Source: Eunapius fragilis
Taxonomy: Eukaryota > Porifera > Demospongiae > Spongillida > Spongillidae
Assembly (NCBI GenBank): GCA_963681505.1
Contig: OY811978.1
Span: forward strand, 8,701,236-8,765,235
DNA: 64,000 bases
Reading direction: 5' to 3'
Shown here: in pieces, positions 12,600-22,547 of the stretch
Numbering within the stretch: the first letter of the stretch is position 1
Layout of the letters: each line of letters starts with the position of its first letter
The notes under the pieces: generated by a model
Seen by the model: only the letters and a program-made list of their open reading frames with translations
Told to the model about the DNA's origin: nothing
Database searches by the model: none
Translations under genes and position numbers: made by a program

Positions 12600-12700
12600 C
12601 GTAGTGCACACCTAGTTGGGCGTAGTGCACACCTAGTTGGGCGTAGCCCAATCATCGCCAAACGCGAAGGTTGGGCTACGCCCAACTAGTGCATACCCAC
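12600..12700. repeat. tandem plus inverted repeat of GTTGGGC
   Basis: GTAGTGCACACCTAGTTGGGC occurs twice in tandem. It is followed by an inverted copy around GTTGGGCTACGCCCAACTAG, giving a compact cruciform-prone segment. Confidence 0.75.
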
Positions 12701-13047
12701 ATTATTTACATGAGAGATACACCATAATCATAATCATAAGTATACTAATTGTCTACAGTGTATGTGGTACTTGTTAAGAGAATTCATTTAATCTACGGAC
12801 AGGTATACAAAAGAACGCTACACATATGTTTATGAGAGACACGATGGTGTTACCCAAGAATATTAAAACAACAGCATTTGAATAATCTGCATGTTGTTGC
12901 ACGTATACGTGTACATTTACAAGAGATAACTGTAACACCAGTCTGTAGTCTAAAAGTTATTTGATTTGCCTTATAATTGCCCCCTCTAAAAAAATATAAA
13001 CTCTACTTTTGCCCCCCCTTGAGGTTATTTCTCAATGAAACCCTGGC

Positions 13048-13487
13048 CAGATCTCCAGCAAATCTGAACTTGTATGACTGATACTCTGACCAAGGTTTTT
13101 CAACTCCAGACACCTACCTTTAAAGGTTAACAAACAAGTCTGCAGGACACTACCCCCCTCCTCCTCCCCCACCCCCCCATCGACCCCTCCCTTAAACACA
13201 ATCCGGAATCAATGGGTTAACAGAACATCAAGGCCCAGGTACTGGTGGTATTGTGCTCAGCTTTGGTGTTCTGCTTTAGGTGGTAGGTGTTATGGGCAAA
13301 ACGTTTCCTTTATATGATTTTTTTTTTACCTCTGATCTAATTTTTAATCACTTTTTTTTTACACACTGATGTGTGGACAAACATATAAATGTACATGTAC
13401 ATATTAAATTTGCATCAAATTTCAAATCAGATAAAGTTTTATGTACTTTGAAAGGGTCTTTATGTTTTTTCTGTTCATTGATTGAAG
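13048..13487. other. no gene recognised downstream of the hAT
   Basis: Low-complexity C-rich (13150-13190) and T-rich stretches, with no exon before 13488. Confidence 0.4.
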
Positions 13488-13576
13488 GAGATATGGTGAA
13501 ACACTTTCCCCACTTGATTGAAGTTGATAATGTAGCACCTGCTTCTGGTACATTGGGTGGAACTCAGTCTGCCTAA
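13488..13576 (+). CDS. candidate 3' terminal exon, alternative receptor tail
   Basis: After an acceptor-like TTGATTGAAG, a phase-1 reading encodes DMVKHFPHLIEVDNVAPASG and ends GGTQSA-stop at 13576. The phase fits the upstream transmembrane exon and micro-exons, which end in phase 1. The acceptor is weak (AAG). It may instead be a chance frame; there is no clear domain. Confidence 0.35.
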
Positions 13577-13955
13577 ATCATTGGTGCAAATTGAGCAGGA
13601 AAGTTTGTTCTTAGCACAGTTATATCCCCATAATATTTTTGAATAAATCAAGTTCAGGAAATTTGAAAGCAGAACCTTGTATGGTAGCAAGGATGTTGGT
13701 TGATTTACGGTTACAATATTAAATTTTAGAGTTATAAATTTATCAGTTGTGGGACACTGTCCCTATGCTGTGTATGTAATAATAGAGATCAGGTAATGAC
13801 ATGGTGATCTTGATTGTTTATCATGTACCCTATGTTTGGCTAATCTAGTCTGTTAGTGTTTTATTGTACTCAACCTTATTAAAAATTAATGTAAGTTCCC
13901 TCCTTTATGAAGTATGCAATTCTAATCCTTGGTCTATTCTTCTGTTTTTCCTCAG

Positions 13956-14153
13956 ATCTCATTACAGCACCTAATCCATCTTATGCTTCACCACGTGATC
14001 TAGTAAAGATCTTTTGACATTTAGTAGTACAAACAAAGCCACCATACTTCTCACAGTGTACATCCATATTCGTACATGCTTTTGTATGTAGATTGTAGTA
14101 ACTGTGCATGTGTGCAATGCTTATTAATAGAGTGAGCATTGTACAGCAATAAA
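13956..14153 (+). CDS. candidate 3' terminal exon with NPSY motif and polyadenylation signal
   Basis: After TTTTTCCTCAG, the phase-1 reading is LITAPNPSYASPRDLVKIF-stop (stop at 14015-14017). NPSY is an NPxY motif, the type recognised by PTB domains or endocytic adaptors. AATAAA follows at 14148-14153. A second copy lies at 15244-15379. The exon could terminate the receptor-like gene or a lost neighbour. Confidence 0.5.
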
Positions 14154-14383
14154 TAGTTTAATTACATAACATTGTTATAAATTCATACTGTAATTGTACT
14201 TTGTGGCTAACATATGTGTAAACCATAGCTTATTATGTAGTTTCATGCCCAGACCCAATATGTTGCAGCAGTGTGTACATCACTGAAATGGGCCTGGTGC
14301 ATAGGTCAAACAGTTTTGATTCAATTGTCTTAAATTAAATTTTTGACAATCAATTGGCTCAGTTGTTGTTTCAGCCCGGGTCG

Positions 14384-14815
14384 CCATTTCCACCATGCAA
14401 CTTGCACAGAGCATTGTCTTCAGCTAATGTTCCATCTTGACTAGAACCCACTGATCTTGATTGTGCAGATGATAAGCATCTCGATGGTTTCATGTTCAAA
14501 TGGCAAATGTTTGGTTTGGGATGCAACTTGCATAGGTACTTTTGCCCCTTCCCATCTATCCAACTCAGCCTCTGCAGTATGTGCAGCAGCAATCCAGAAG
14601 GATCAGATCAAGATTCTGAAATACTGTTACCTCAAACAACTGAGTCTGCGGCCCTCGCTCCATGTCTTTCTTGTCAGACTTGGGTCACCGCATTGCGGAT
14701 ACCACTGGTAGTTCCATGGCATATCTCCTGCAAAGGTTTTCTGTTGCCATTGAGAGGGGGAATGCTGTATCAGTTTTGGCAACTCTGCCTCCAACCCTTT
14801 CTTTCTCTTTAGAAT
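14384..14815 (+). pseudogene. retrotransposon relic, endonuclease-like C-terminal domain
   Basis: Across three frames the pieces run: RALSSANVPS-like, a DG motif, NGKCLVWDATC, FAPSHLSNSASAV, then FLSDLGHRIADTTGSSMAYL and LLQRFSVAIERGNAVSVLAT. I recognise this order (RPDG, then L-x-WD-x-T, then FLxxLGxRI and RxSVAxxRGNA) as the C-terminal end of reverse-transcriptase ORFs widespread in invertebrate genomes, probably a restriction-like nuclease fold. No reverse-transcriptase core is visible nearby. Frame changes near 14500 and 14650 make it dead. It separates the two NPSY exon copies. Confidence 0.55.
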
Positions 14816-15109
14816 GATGTTTAATTATTTTTTAGTATTGGATTGTTGCTCATATCATCAATGACAATCATCATTTTCCACTAGTAGTTATTATTCAATA
14901 TCTTTAATGGGGTTTGCTTTCTCTATTGTGATTATTTGTACATTGCAAAGATTTGGGTGCACAAGTCTTTGGCCAATGCAGCCCCTGGGAATCAAGACCC
15001 CATTATTATAACGTATAAGTGTATCATAGCATTGCTGTTAGCAAAGTGGGGGCCATTGTACAGCTCAACCATGGAAGGGCACGACCATGTATGGGCCACG
15101 TCTTCAACT

Positions 15110-15110
<1 letters not shown>

Positions 15111-15175
<65 letters not shown>

Positions 15176-15176
15176 C
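15111..15176. repeat. (CT)n microsatellite
   Basis: A CT run with a few TTT interruptions, directly upstream of CACTCTTTCAG. It may serve as an exceptionally long polypyrimidine tract for the following acceptor. Confidence 0.95.
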
Positions 15177-15243
15177 CACTCTTTCAGTATCAGATCAAGA
15201 AAGAGATGTTTTTGATCGTTCACTTTCCCTCACTTTCCCTCAG

Positions 15244-15379
15244 CACCTAATCCATCTTATGCTTCACCACGTGATCTAGTAAAGATCTTTTGACATTTAG
15301 CAGTACAAACAAAGCCGCCATACTTCTCACAGTGTACATTCATATTTGTGTATGTAGATTGTAGTAACTATGCAATAAA
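15244..15379 (+). CDS. second copy of the NPSY terminal exon
   Basis: After TTTCCCTCAG the phase-1 frame reads PNPSYASPRDLVKIF-stop (stop 15291-15293). AATAAA is at 15374-15379. Nucleotide similarity to 13965-14153 extends through the 3' UTR, so the duplication includes the polyadenylation region. An exon beginning just upstream (near 15188, SDQERDVFDRS) would read across this exon in another frame and stop at 15280. Confidence 0.5.
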
Positions 15380-15553
15380 TAGTTTAATTACATACATGTA
15401 ACATGATTAAAATTAATTCATACTGTAATTGTAACAGTATGCATAAGCACATAGCTTATTACCCCCTACATAGTTTCATGCTCTCTATCTCTCTCTTAAT
15501 ATCAGATCAAGAAAGAGATATTTTTAATCACTCACTTTCTCTGTTGCTATTAG

Positions 15554-17897
15554 TTGTCAGGTTACTGTCAGTGAGATCTGATTCAAGTCCGCGTTTTTTA
15601 CCACCTGGTGCTGATAGAGGACAGCAGTCAATAGGGATGAAACAGGTGTGCCCATGTTTGATCGTCACATTGTGTATGTCTACAGAAGGTATACATGTGT
15701 ACATGTGTATCAATTACTATTATTTTTGCTATGTTCTCAACCCATTGGGTCATTATTTGTACTGTGCCCCATCTTCTATTGGCACTGTGCTCCATCCATT
15801 AATAACACTGCTCTGCCCATTGGTACCCACCCACCATTGGTGGTTACATGTAACTGTTCCCTCCCCAGGTGTAATGTCTTTAGTAAGGACCTAAGATGTC
15901 ATTTATGTTTATTAGATTAACTGACATTTCTCTATACATATATATATATATATATGGGACAGTGTCCAGCTAAATCACCCTTATGGTACTTTATTAAAAT
16001 TTCCAGAACAAGCAAAAGAAAAGTAACGCTCGCATTGAAATGTATGGCTAATTATAAATTCAATGCCTAATAACTTTGTGATGGATAGTCCGATTTAGGA
16101 TGCGTAAGGACCATTTGACAGAAGCTCATGGGTGTTCAAGGAAAATCAAAAATTTTGAAAACTTGAAAAACTAGCCAGAAGGGTGATTCTGCTGTCCCAT
16201 ATATATATATATATATATAAGCTATTGATGACACACCCCTAGCATCACAGCACATCATCTGCATGAGTAGTATTGTTATGCATGTCATGTGCCGTACATG
16301 TATACAGTATGCCTCTTTGTAACACTTGGTTTCAGTTTCAGAAAACATCTGCTGATTTAAAAGTGACTGACATGGAATCTGCTGCTACTATTGAAGGCAA
16401 TGTTACAGAGCATCCTACAGCAATGGAAGGTAAAACTGTCTGTAGTAGCTGTGGTTTTAATAGGCATTTACACTTTTTGTTTCTTCCTGGGTTAGTCGGT
16501 GGGTGGGCAAATGGATGCATGGATTTAAGATTCGGTGCAAAGGTGTGCTAAAAAGCCACTAGCACAATGGGGAATTTTATTGCTGGTCAGTTGCAAATAA
16601 CTTTAATGCAGCCTGCGGTACTGAATTAGACCTACAGAAGTAAAGGTCAAAGGAGGACAGATGATATACTTCAAACATCCCTCGTGATAGGTCAGGTCTC
16701 TTCTGATTTGACAGCTATAGTCTTGTATCCAGTCATGCTTCAAAAAATAAAAACATTAATTTTATTTAATCAATATGCCTTTATCTAAAAATGGCTAGCC
16801 ATTTAACCATGCTGAACCTCGCAGGCCTAATCTGGACAATGGATCCAAACTACATTTCTCTCCCTCCTTGCATATGGAATGCTAAAAAGACACAGTTACA
16901 TGTAAGAGGTGGAGAGTGATACAGTGGAACTGGAGGTGTACAATTTACCCAACGGTTCATTTGAAAGGAAGATGTAGACAGCAATAAAGTTATTGGGTAT
17001 CGAATTTGAGGGCTATAGTAGTATAAAAAGTAAGGAAACAAGTTCTGGGTGAAACATGAAATGGGACGTACCTATATTTAACTGTAATGTAGTTGCAAAT
17101 GTGTTTCATTTCAGGCTTTATTACCATCTTTGCCTTCAAATCCTATATCTCACCAACTTTTTTTATAGAGAATGTTTAAAATATTATTCCATATATAATG
17201 TATCAGTTGTTAAGTGCAATGCAACCATTAGCTGAGGCATCTAATGATGGAAGGTCTGGACTTTCTACTGGTGGGAGAAATCAGCCATCAAAAGCAGAGG
17301 TATGCTTCAATGAAAATAGTTTATACCGTATTTACAGAGGGAATTCAATTAGTGCCCGTAAATTTACTTCATGGAATCATGCTCACCATGTTTAAACATT
17401 AATGACCACTTTCTAGACCCACCCCACCCCCTCCCCTCCCCCTCCATGTAAAATTGTAGCTCCTTTTGAGTGAACCTGGTTTGATTTAAAGCAAGTATCC
17501 GTGTTTTGTATGAAAGAATTTTGTTGGTAATCAACAATTGATGAAGACATGGCCTGAAGACAAGTTTGCATTGAGAGATTACAAGAATGGGTATTATCAC
17601 ATGAAAGCTCCCACACCCTTACATGTACATGTATGATGTTCCCACCTTGCAAGTATTGTATCATGGCATTGTATTATAATCCCATTTTTACCTTCATAGT
17701 ACATGCATGTATTGTAATCTCATGCATTTATCTACAACCACTATTTCATTACAATTAACTTTTTAATGGTACACTCTTGCAATAACATTTAAATATTTTC
17801 TTCACTCAGGGACAATATGCTGTTGTTGAATTTGTAGGAAAACCACTTATTGCGCCTGATGGAGGAAAACCTCTGGTGTATTCCGAAATAAAACCAG
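15554..17897 (+). CDS. cytoplasmic-tail cassette A (four exons, ITIM-like)
   Basis: Exons 15554-15645, 16336-16429, 17232-17299 and 17810-17897 have GT-AG borders, with phases 1-0, 0-1, 1-0 and 0-1. Together they give an open reading starting VVRLLSVRSDSSP, passing TIEGNVTEHPTAME and EASNDGRSGLSTG, and ending GQYAVVEF...KPLVYSEIKP. LVYSEI fits the ITIM consensus (S/I/V/L)-x-Y-x-x-(I/V/L), and YAVV is a second YxxV site 21 residues earlier. The sequence is polar, with no signal peptide or domain, as expected for a signalling tail. Cassettes B and C are paralogues. A stop-containing terminal exon for A is not evident before the transposon at 18700. Confidence 0.6.
15956..16198. mobile_element. 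MITE present only in cassette A
   Basis: GGGACAGTGTCC...AATCACCCTT at the left and AAGGGTGATTCTGCTGTCCC at the right form ~25-bp TIRs. Both sides are (TA)n, consistent with a TA target. The equivalent positions in B (about 22885) and C (about 26650) lack it, giving natural empty sites. TIR style and target fit a Tc1/mariner-type MITE. Confidence 0.75.
16985..17180. repeat. degraded HHR head in cassette A
   Basis: GGTATCGAATTTGAGG, GTATAAAAAGTAAGGAAACAAG, CCTATATTTA and CCTATATCTCACCAAC...AGAGAATGTTT occur in the order of an HHR head, but much of the right arm is lost. The same relic is at 23590-23790 in cassette B and in part at 29150-29335. Confidence 0.6.
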
Positions 17898-18028
17898 GTC
17901 AGAAACATATTTAGCCGTTTACTCCTGTAGATGACAATAGATGGTGTCCTGGGGTGTGTGTGTTTATAATCATGACATTGCCCAGGGAAATATGTCCCGG
18001 GGAGTGGTGGTAAAAATGCCTATCCCGC

Positions 18029-18135
18029 AGGTATAACCTAAGCTTGTCCAAGGGGGGTGTGTGTGTGTGTAACCAAGCAGAAGCTTGTCCAGGGGAGGTG
18101 TAACCAAACAGAAGCTTGTCCAGGGGTACTTTAAA
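18029..18135. repeat. three-copy ancestor of the 31-bp minisatellite
   Basis: AAGCTTGTCC-x-GGGG-x-GTGTAACCAA recurs about three times and is followed by GTACTTTAAAGTCTTCTGC. The same unit and right flank occur with about 40 copies at 27291-28520; cassette B has none. Confidence 0.85.
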
Positions 18136-18699
18136 GTCTTCTGCAGGATGTATGTTTAAACAATGGAATAACCCATTGCAGCTGTTATATACTTAACCAC
18201 AATCACGTGGTACATGTAGATGTTATTGATTTGGTTTAGTGTGTGTTATTGATTCAATAATGCCTAAGATGGAATAGTATTGTGGTGGCATCTGAATGGA
18301 GAACAAATTGTAGTTAATCTTTGTTTACGAATACAGTGGCGATGGAAAAACACATCTTCAGAAAGTAGCCAAGAAACCAATAAGTATTGTTGGAAAGGGC
18401 TAAACAACATCCCAATGGGGAGGTGGTAACTATGGGAACGAGATGAAGGATGGTACCACTTCCATTGTTAATGACCATCACTTTGACTGGTGCCAGTATG
18501 TATTTGCAAGCCATGTCAACGTACGCAGACATACACACACACACACACACACACACTCGCAAGCAAAAATGTTCCTCTCGTTCCCTAATAATCTACCCAT
18601 AAATCCCATACACTCCAGATAAACATCTGAGCTGTGGGCATAAATAAAACCTAACTAACTATTTTAGAGCAAGTGAGCCCACACCAACATGTACATAAT

Positions 18700-21600
18700 G
18701 GGTCATTCCATACTTAATTGAGCCACCCTAATCTCAAACAGAAGTAATATTTTCCATATATTATCTACCCCAAGAAATATACAAAATCTTATAATCTTAA
18801 GTTATTTGGTTTATGAAATATAACTGTTTAAATAATTTGGGGTTTGGACTACATGGAGGAGCATTGCTTTAACCTTGTTATGGCTATGCTAGGGAATCAT
18901 ATACACAATGAAGGGTACAATTTGGGTGTACTCATTTGTAATGCAATTTATTACAGAAGTCACAGATATCATGAATATTTAATGAGATTTTAAGTACATA
19001 AGAATTCATTTTAAACCAAATTGCACCAAATTTTTTGGGGTGGTGGCTGCTAATGCCAATAGAGGTTCAGGCTTGTAAGTATTTTGGGAAACAAATACAC
19101 TGGGCTGGGACACCCTATTCAAAGGCTGGCAGCCATTTTTGTGTCCTCCCCTTAAAGTTGTTATGGTCAAGTGGGTTTACATATAACTCTTAGGTGTTAA
19201 TTGCGAATGTCATTATAGAGAATTAACATACAGGCCTTCATCTAAACACCACAATGAAGCGTTTATTACGCACCATTCATGTAGACAAAGGGTAGCCGAT
19301 TCGATGTTGGCTTCGAAGGCAAAAAGCAACTATAGTGCATCGTTAAGTTAATATACACGAAGGCCCTGGCCGCTCCAATGTTTGTTGTGCGGCTCTGCTT
19401 TGTTGAATTGTATGCTCTAACAAAATTGCAATTCAACCTAGCGCACGCATTAGAATGGCGCGTAGCATCTTTGTTAGAGAGAACACAAAAGGTAGCGCAT
19501 AACCGGTTGGCATGCATGTATAAAAGGCCTACAATTGTGGATTAGAAGTGTAGTTCCCTGCCATGTCGTTTCTTGGTATAAAAATCTGCTGCAACCCACT
19601 TAAGCTCCATCAGAAGGTCCAGAAAAGGGATGTAAGACGTTTGTCAGAAAGAGTTGTAGCCCAGTATCCATCACTTGGACTTCAATACATTTGTATTACT
19701 TGCTGGAAAGAATTGAAAAACAGAATCCAAGCTGTAGCACCTGCACCCACTTCACTTGAGAGCATGGATGATAGCCTGCCACCTCCTGTTGACAGCCCTG
19801 GTGACACCAGGGACAGCGAATGTGGAAGCACATGTTCCTCTGATAGCAAGCAGACAACTGACAGCACTGAACAAGATGCATCTTCTGTTCAATCAGCAGG
19901 ACCCTCAGCACCGTTTAAGCGCAAACACTGTCAGATGGATGATACTGGAGAAGAGATGATTCGCCAGCTGAAAGAAAAATTTCATTCCACGACATCTAGA
20001 AGAGAGAATGAGGGTACTGACAGCCTTACCTCAGAGCTGGTCCACACGCAAAGTTGCCAAGATGTTCGGTGTATCAAGGTACTTAGTGACAAAGGCCAAA
20101 CAGTTGGTGGCAGAGAAGGGTATTCTATCTTGACTCGGTGTTTGTTTGCACTATCCACCAGAATGTTAAGCTAATGATGGCAGGTAGCATGCTGGAGTCG
20201 CTCACACAGGGAGAAATCAAACATTTTCGGCACTGCCTTGCTGCAATGCAATGCAATCCTCCCAATATAGAGTGCTTTCTTGGCAACTGCAACCAATGCC
20301 CTGGTGCAGAGCCACTTCGTGCTAGACTGCAAGCTGTGACCGATGAAAATGAAATTGACACAGTGGAGATCAGACAGTGGACAACTACAGACCGTGCTAC
20401 ACTTGAAACTAAAGTTTTGTCTGTGGATGAGTTCATTGAGATGTTCATCACTATGCTCAAAAAGCTATTGGTACACGACTTCATAGCCACAATGCAGGCC
20501 AGTTTCTTGCAGCAACGAAAGGATACTCTTAAGGACGGAGAGTTTTTAGTAGTAGCAGACTTTTCAGAGAATTATAGTTTTGTTGTACAAGACGAAATCC
20601 AGTCCTTTCACTGGAACAATTCATCAGCCACTATCCGTCCATTTGTGTGCTACTACATGACAAAGGAAAGCTTGCAAACCTGTGCTACATCGTCATTTCG
20701 GAAAGTCTCCAGCATGACACAATAACAGTACACCTTTTTCAGAGGAAACTTGTGGAGTTCTTGACACAAGAATGTGGAGGGAAAAAGCCACAGAAAATTA
20801 TGTACATGTCAGATGGGTGTGCTGCACAGTACAAGAATTGCAAGAACTTTTCTAATCTATGTTACCACTTTGAGGATTTTGGTGTCAAAGCAGAGTGGTA
20901 TTTTTTTGCCACATCGCATGGCAAGTCTGCAGGAGATGGTGCTGGAGGAACATTGAAGAGGCTCGTCACAAAAGCTAGTCTTCAACGCCCATATGAGAAC
21001 CAAATTCTAACTGCATACCAGCTCTATAACTATACAGTCACCGAGATCAAAGGGATGCACTTTGGATTTGGAACTGTGGATGAGCATGACCAGGAATCCA
21101 AGCTACTGGAGGCACAGCTGAAAATGAGTCGAACTATTCCAGGTACCCAGAAACTTCACAGCTTTGTACCACAATCTACCAACACAGTAGAAGTAAAGTA
21201 GTTTTCAAACAGCAGTACATCAAGGATTGAAAAGGTTAATTTTGTGGAGGCTGTTAACCATCTCCCGTTTGTTGCCATCAGTAGATACGTTACTGTTCTA
21301 TACAATGGATCCCGTTGGCTCAGATACGTTCTTGGAAGCGAAGAATCAGACCGTGTGGTAACAGTAACATTCCTCCATCCATGCATTCCAGCTGCATCAT
21401 TTGTTTACCCTGATCATGAGGACGTTCTGGACATTGATCCCTCTGATATTTTGACCCATGTTAATCCAACTACTGCTACGGGTCGAACATATGTTCTAAA
21501 ATGCAAGAAGCCAACCTTGCTTTAGCAGCTAGACTCTGACAATTGTAACGTTTAGATAGAGCTGTACTTTATAAACTTTATGGATTGTCTGTTATAACAT

Positions 21601-22109
21601 TGGCAATTAACACCTAAGAGTACTATGTAAACCCACTTGACCATAACAACTTTAAGAGGAGGACACAAAAATGGCTGCCAGCTTTAAAACAGGGTATCCC
21701 AGCCCAGGGTGTTTGTTTCCCAAAATACTTACAAGCTTGAACCCCTATTGGCATTAGCAGCCACCACCCCAAAAAATTTGGTGCAATTTGAATTCTTATG
21801 TACTTAAAAATCTCATTAAATATTCATAATATCTGTGACTTCTGTAATAAATTGCATTACTAATGAGTACGCCCACATTGTACCCTTCATTGTATATATG
21901 ATTCCCTAACATAGCTATTACAAGGTTAAAGCAATGCTCCTCCATGTAGTCCAAACCCCAAATTATTCAAACGGTTATATTTCTTAAACCAAATAACTTA
22001 AGATTATAAACATGTACAGAGATTTTGTATATTTCTTGGGGTAGATAATATATGGAAAATATTACTTCTGTTTGAGATTAGGGTGGCTCAATTAAGTATG
22101 GAATGACCC
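18700..22109 (+). mobile_element. DDE transposon with ~500-bp terminal inverted repeats
   Basis: The left end starts GGGTCATTCCATACTTAATT at 18700 and the right end is its complement at 22109. The TIRs run to about 19210 and from about 21600 with only scattered differences (for example an extra CTGTACATG in the right arm). TAAT lies immediately outside both ends, a possible 4-bp target duplication. Inside is a plus-strand transposase relic. The superfamily is not one I can name with confidence. It lies at the right edge of cassette A and is absent from the matching point of B (24892). Confidence 0.8.
19563..21525 (+). pseudogene. DDE-type transposase pseudogene
   Basis: Segments in order: a Cys-containing N-terminal part (CCNPLKLH, CITCWKELK); an acidic Ser-rich linker; an HTH-like stretch in a shifted frame near 20050-20130 (RKVAKMFGVSRYLVTKAKQL); then a catalytic core with VVADFSENYSFVVQDE, MSDGCAAQYKN and FATSHGKSAGDGAGGTLKR; and a C-terminal part with TATGRTYVL. 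The D residues in ADFSENY and MSDGCAAQ look like the first two catalytic acids. This protein family is common in invertebrate genomes. Frame changes near 20040, 20140, 20690 and 21200 make it non-functional. Confidence 0.7.
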
Positions 22110-22117
22110 TAATACAT

Positions 22118-22318
22118 CTAAGATTGTATCATCTGTAGTGAAAATGTTATTGCTTTGGTTCCTATAAATTCAGCTTTCCAATCACCTTCCATTCCATAAC
22201 CAGCATTGGATAATTCAGTATCTCTTGAAATCATGTAGTGGGGGTTGTCTAAACCATTTAATTCCTTAACAGCCGTATCATTTCCTTCTCCCTTTTCCAT
22301 TTTGTGCATCAGAGTCAT
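22118..22318 (-). CDS. possible exon fragment with NPHY motif
   Basis: The minus strand reads MEKGEGNDTAVKELNGL, then DNPHYMISRDTELSNAGYG, and stops beside the right end of the DDE transposon. The composition is protein-like and NPHY is an NPxY motif, as in the terminal exons on the other strand. No clear splice sites or homologue are seen, so this is only a candidate. Confidence 0.25.
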   Translation of the reverse strand: MTLMHKMEKGEGNDTAVKELNGLDNPHYMISRDTELSNAGYGMEGDWKAEFIGTKAITFSLQMIQS

Positions 22319-22547
22319 CCATGGGCCATGTCTTCACACACATACACACACACACCAGTGTGCACACACACACACACATACATCATAGCAAAGGTCACAC
22401 CCTTACTTCCTGACAGTCCCCTGTTCGTTGCTTCCAGTGTTCTTATTTACTGACATCATGTGTAGTGCCATTTTTACAGCTTAGTATCAGATTAAGAATG
22501 AGATGTTTGTAATGGTTCACCTTGAAGGTTCCCTCTGACACTATTAG

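Larger units (their letters stand above)
9377..13047 (-). mobile_element. decayed hAT-superfamily transposon
   Basis: The left end reads CAGGGTTTCATCGAGA and the right end TCTCAATGAAACCCTG, an imperfect inverted pair. GCCAGA lies directly outside both ends as a candidate target duplication; hAT elements usually make 8 bp, so part may have decayed. Both sub-termini contain TTGCCCCCCCTT-type C-runs. The minus strand carries a broken transposase. It sits downstream of the receptor-like gene's transmembrane exons, possibly in a long intron before the 13.5-15.4 kb terminal exons. Confidence 0.8.
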
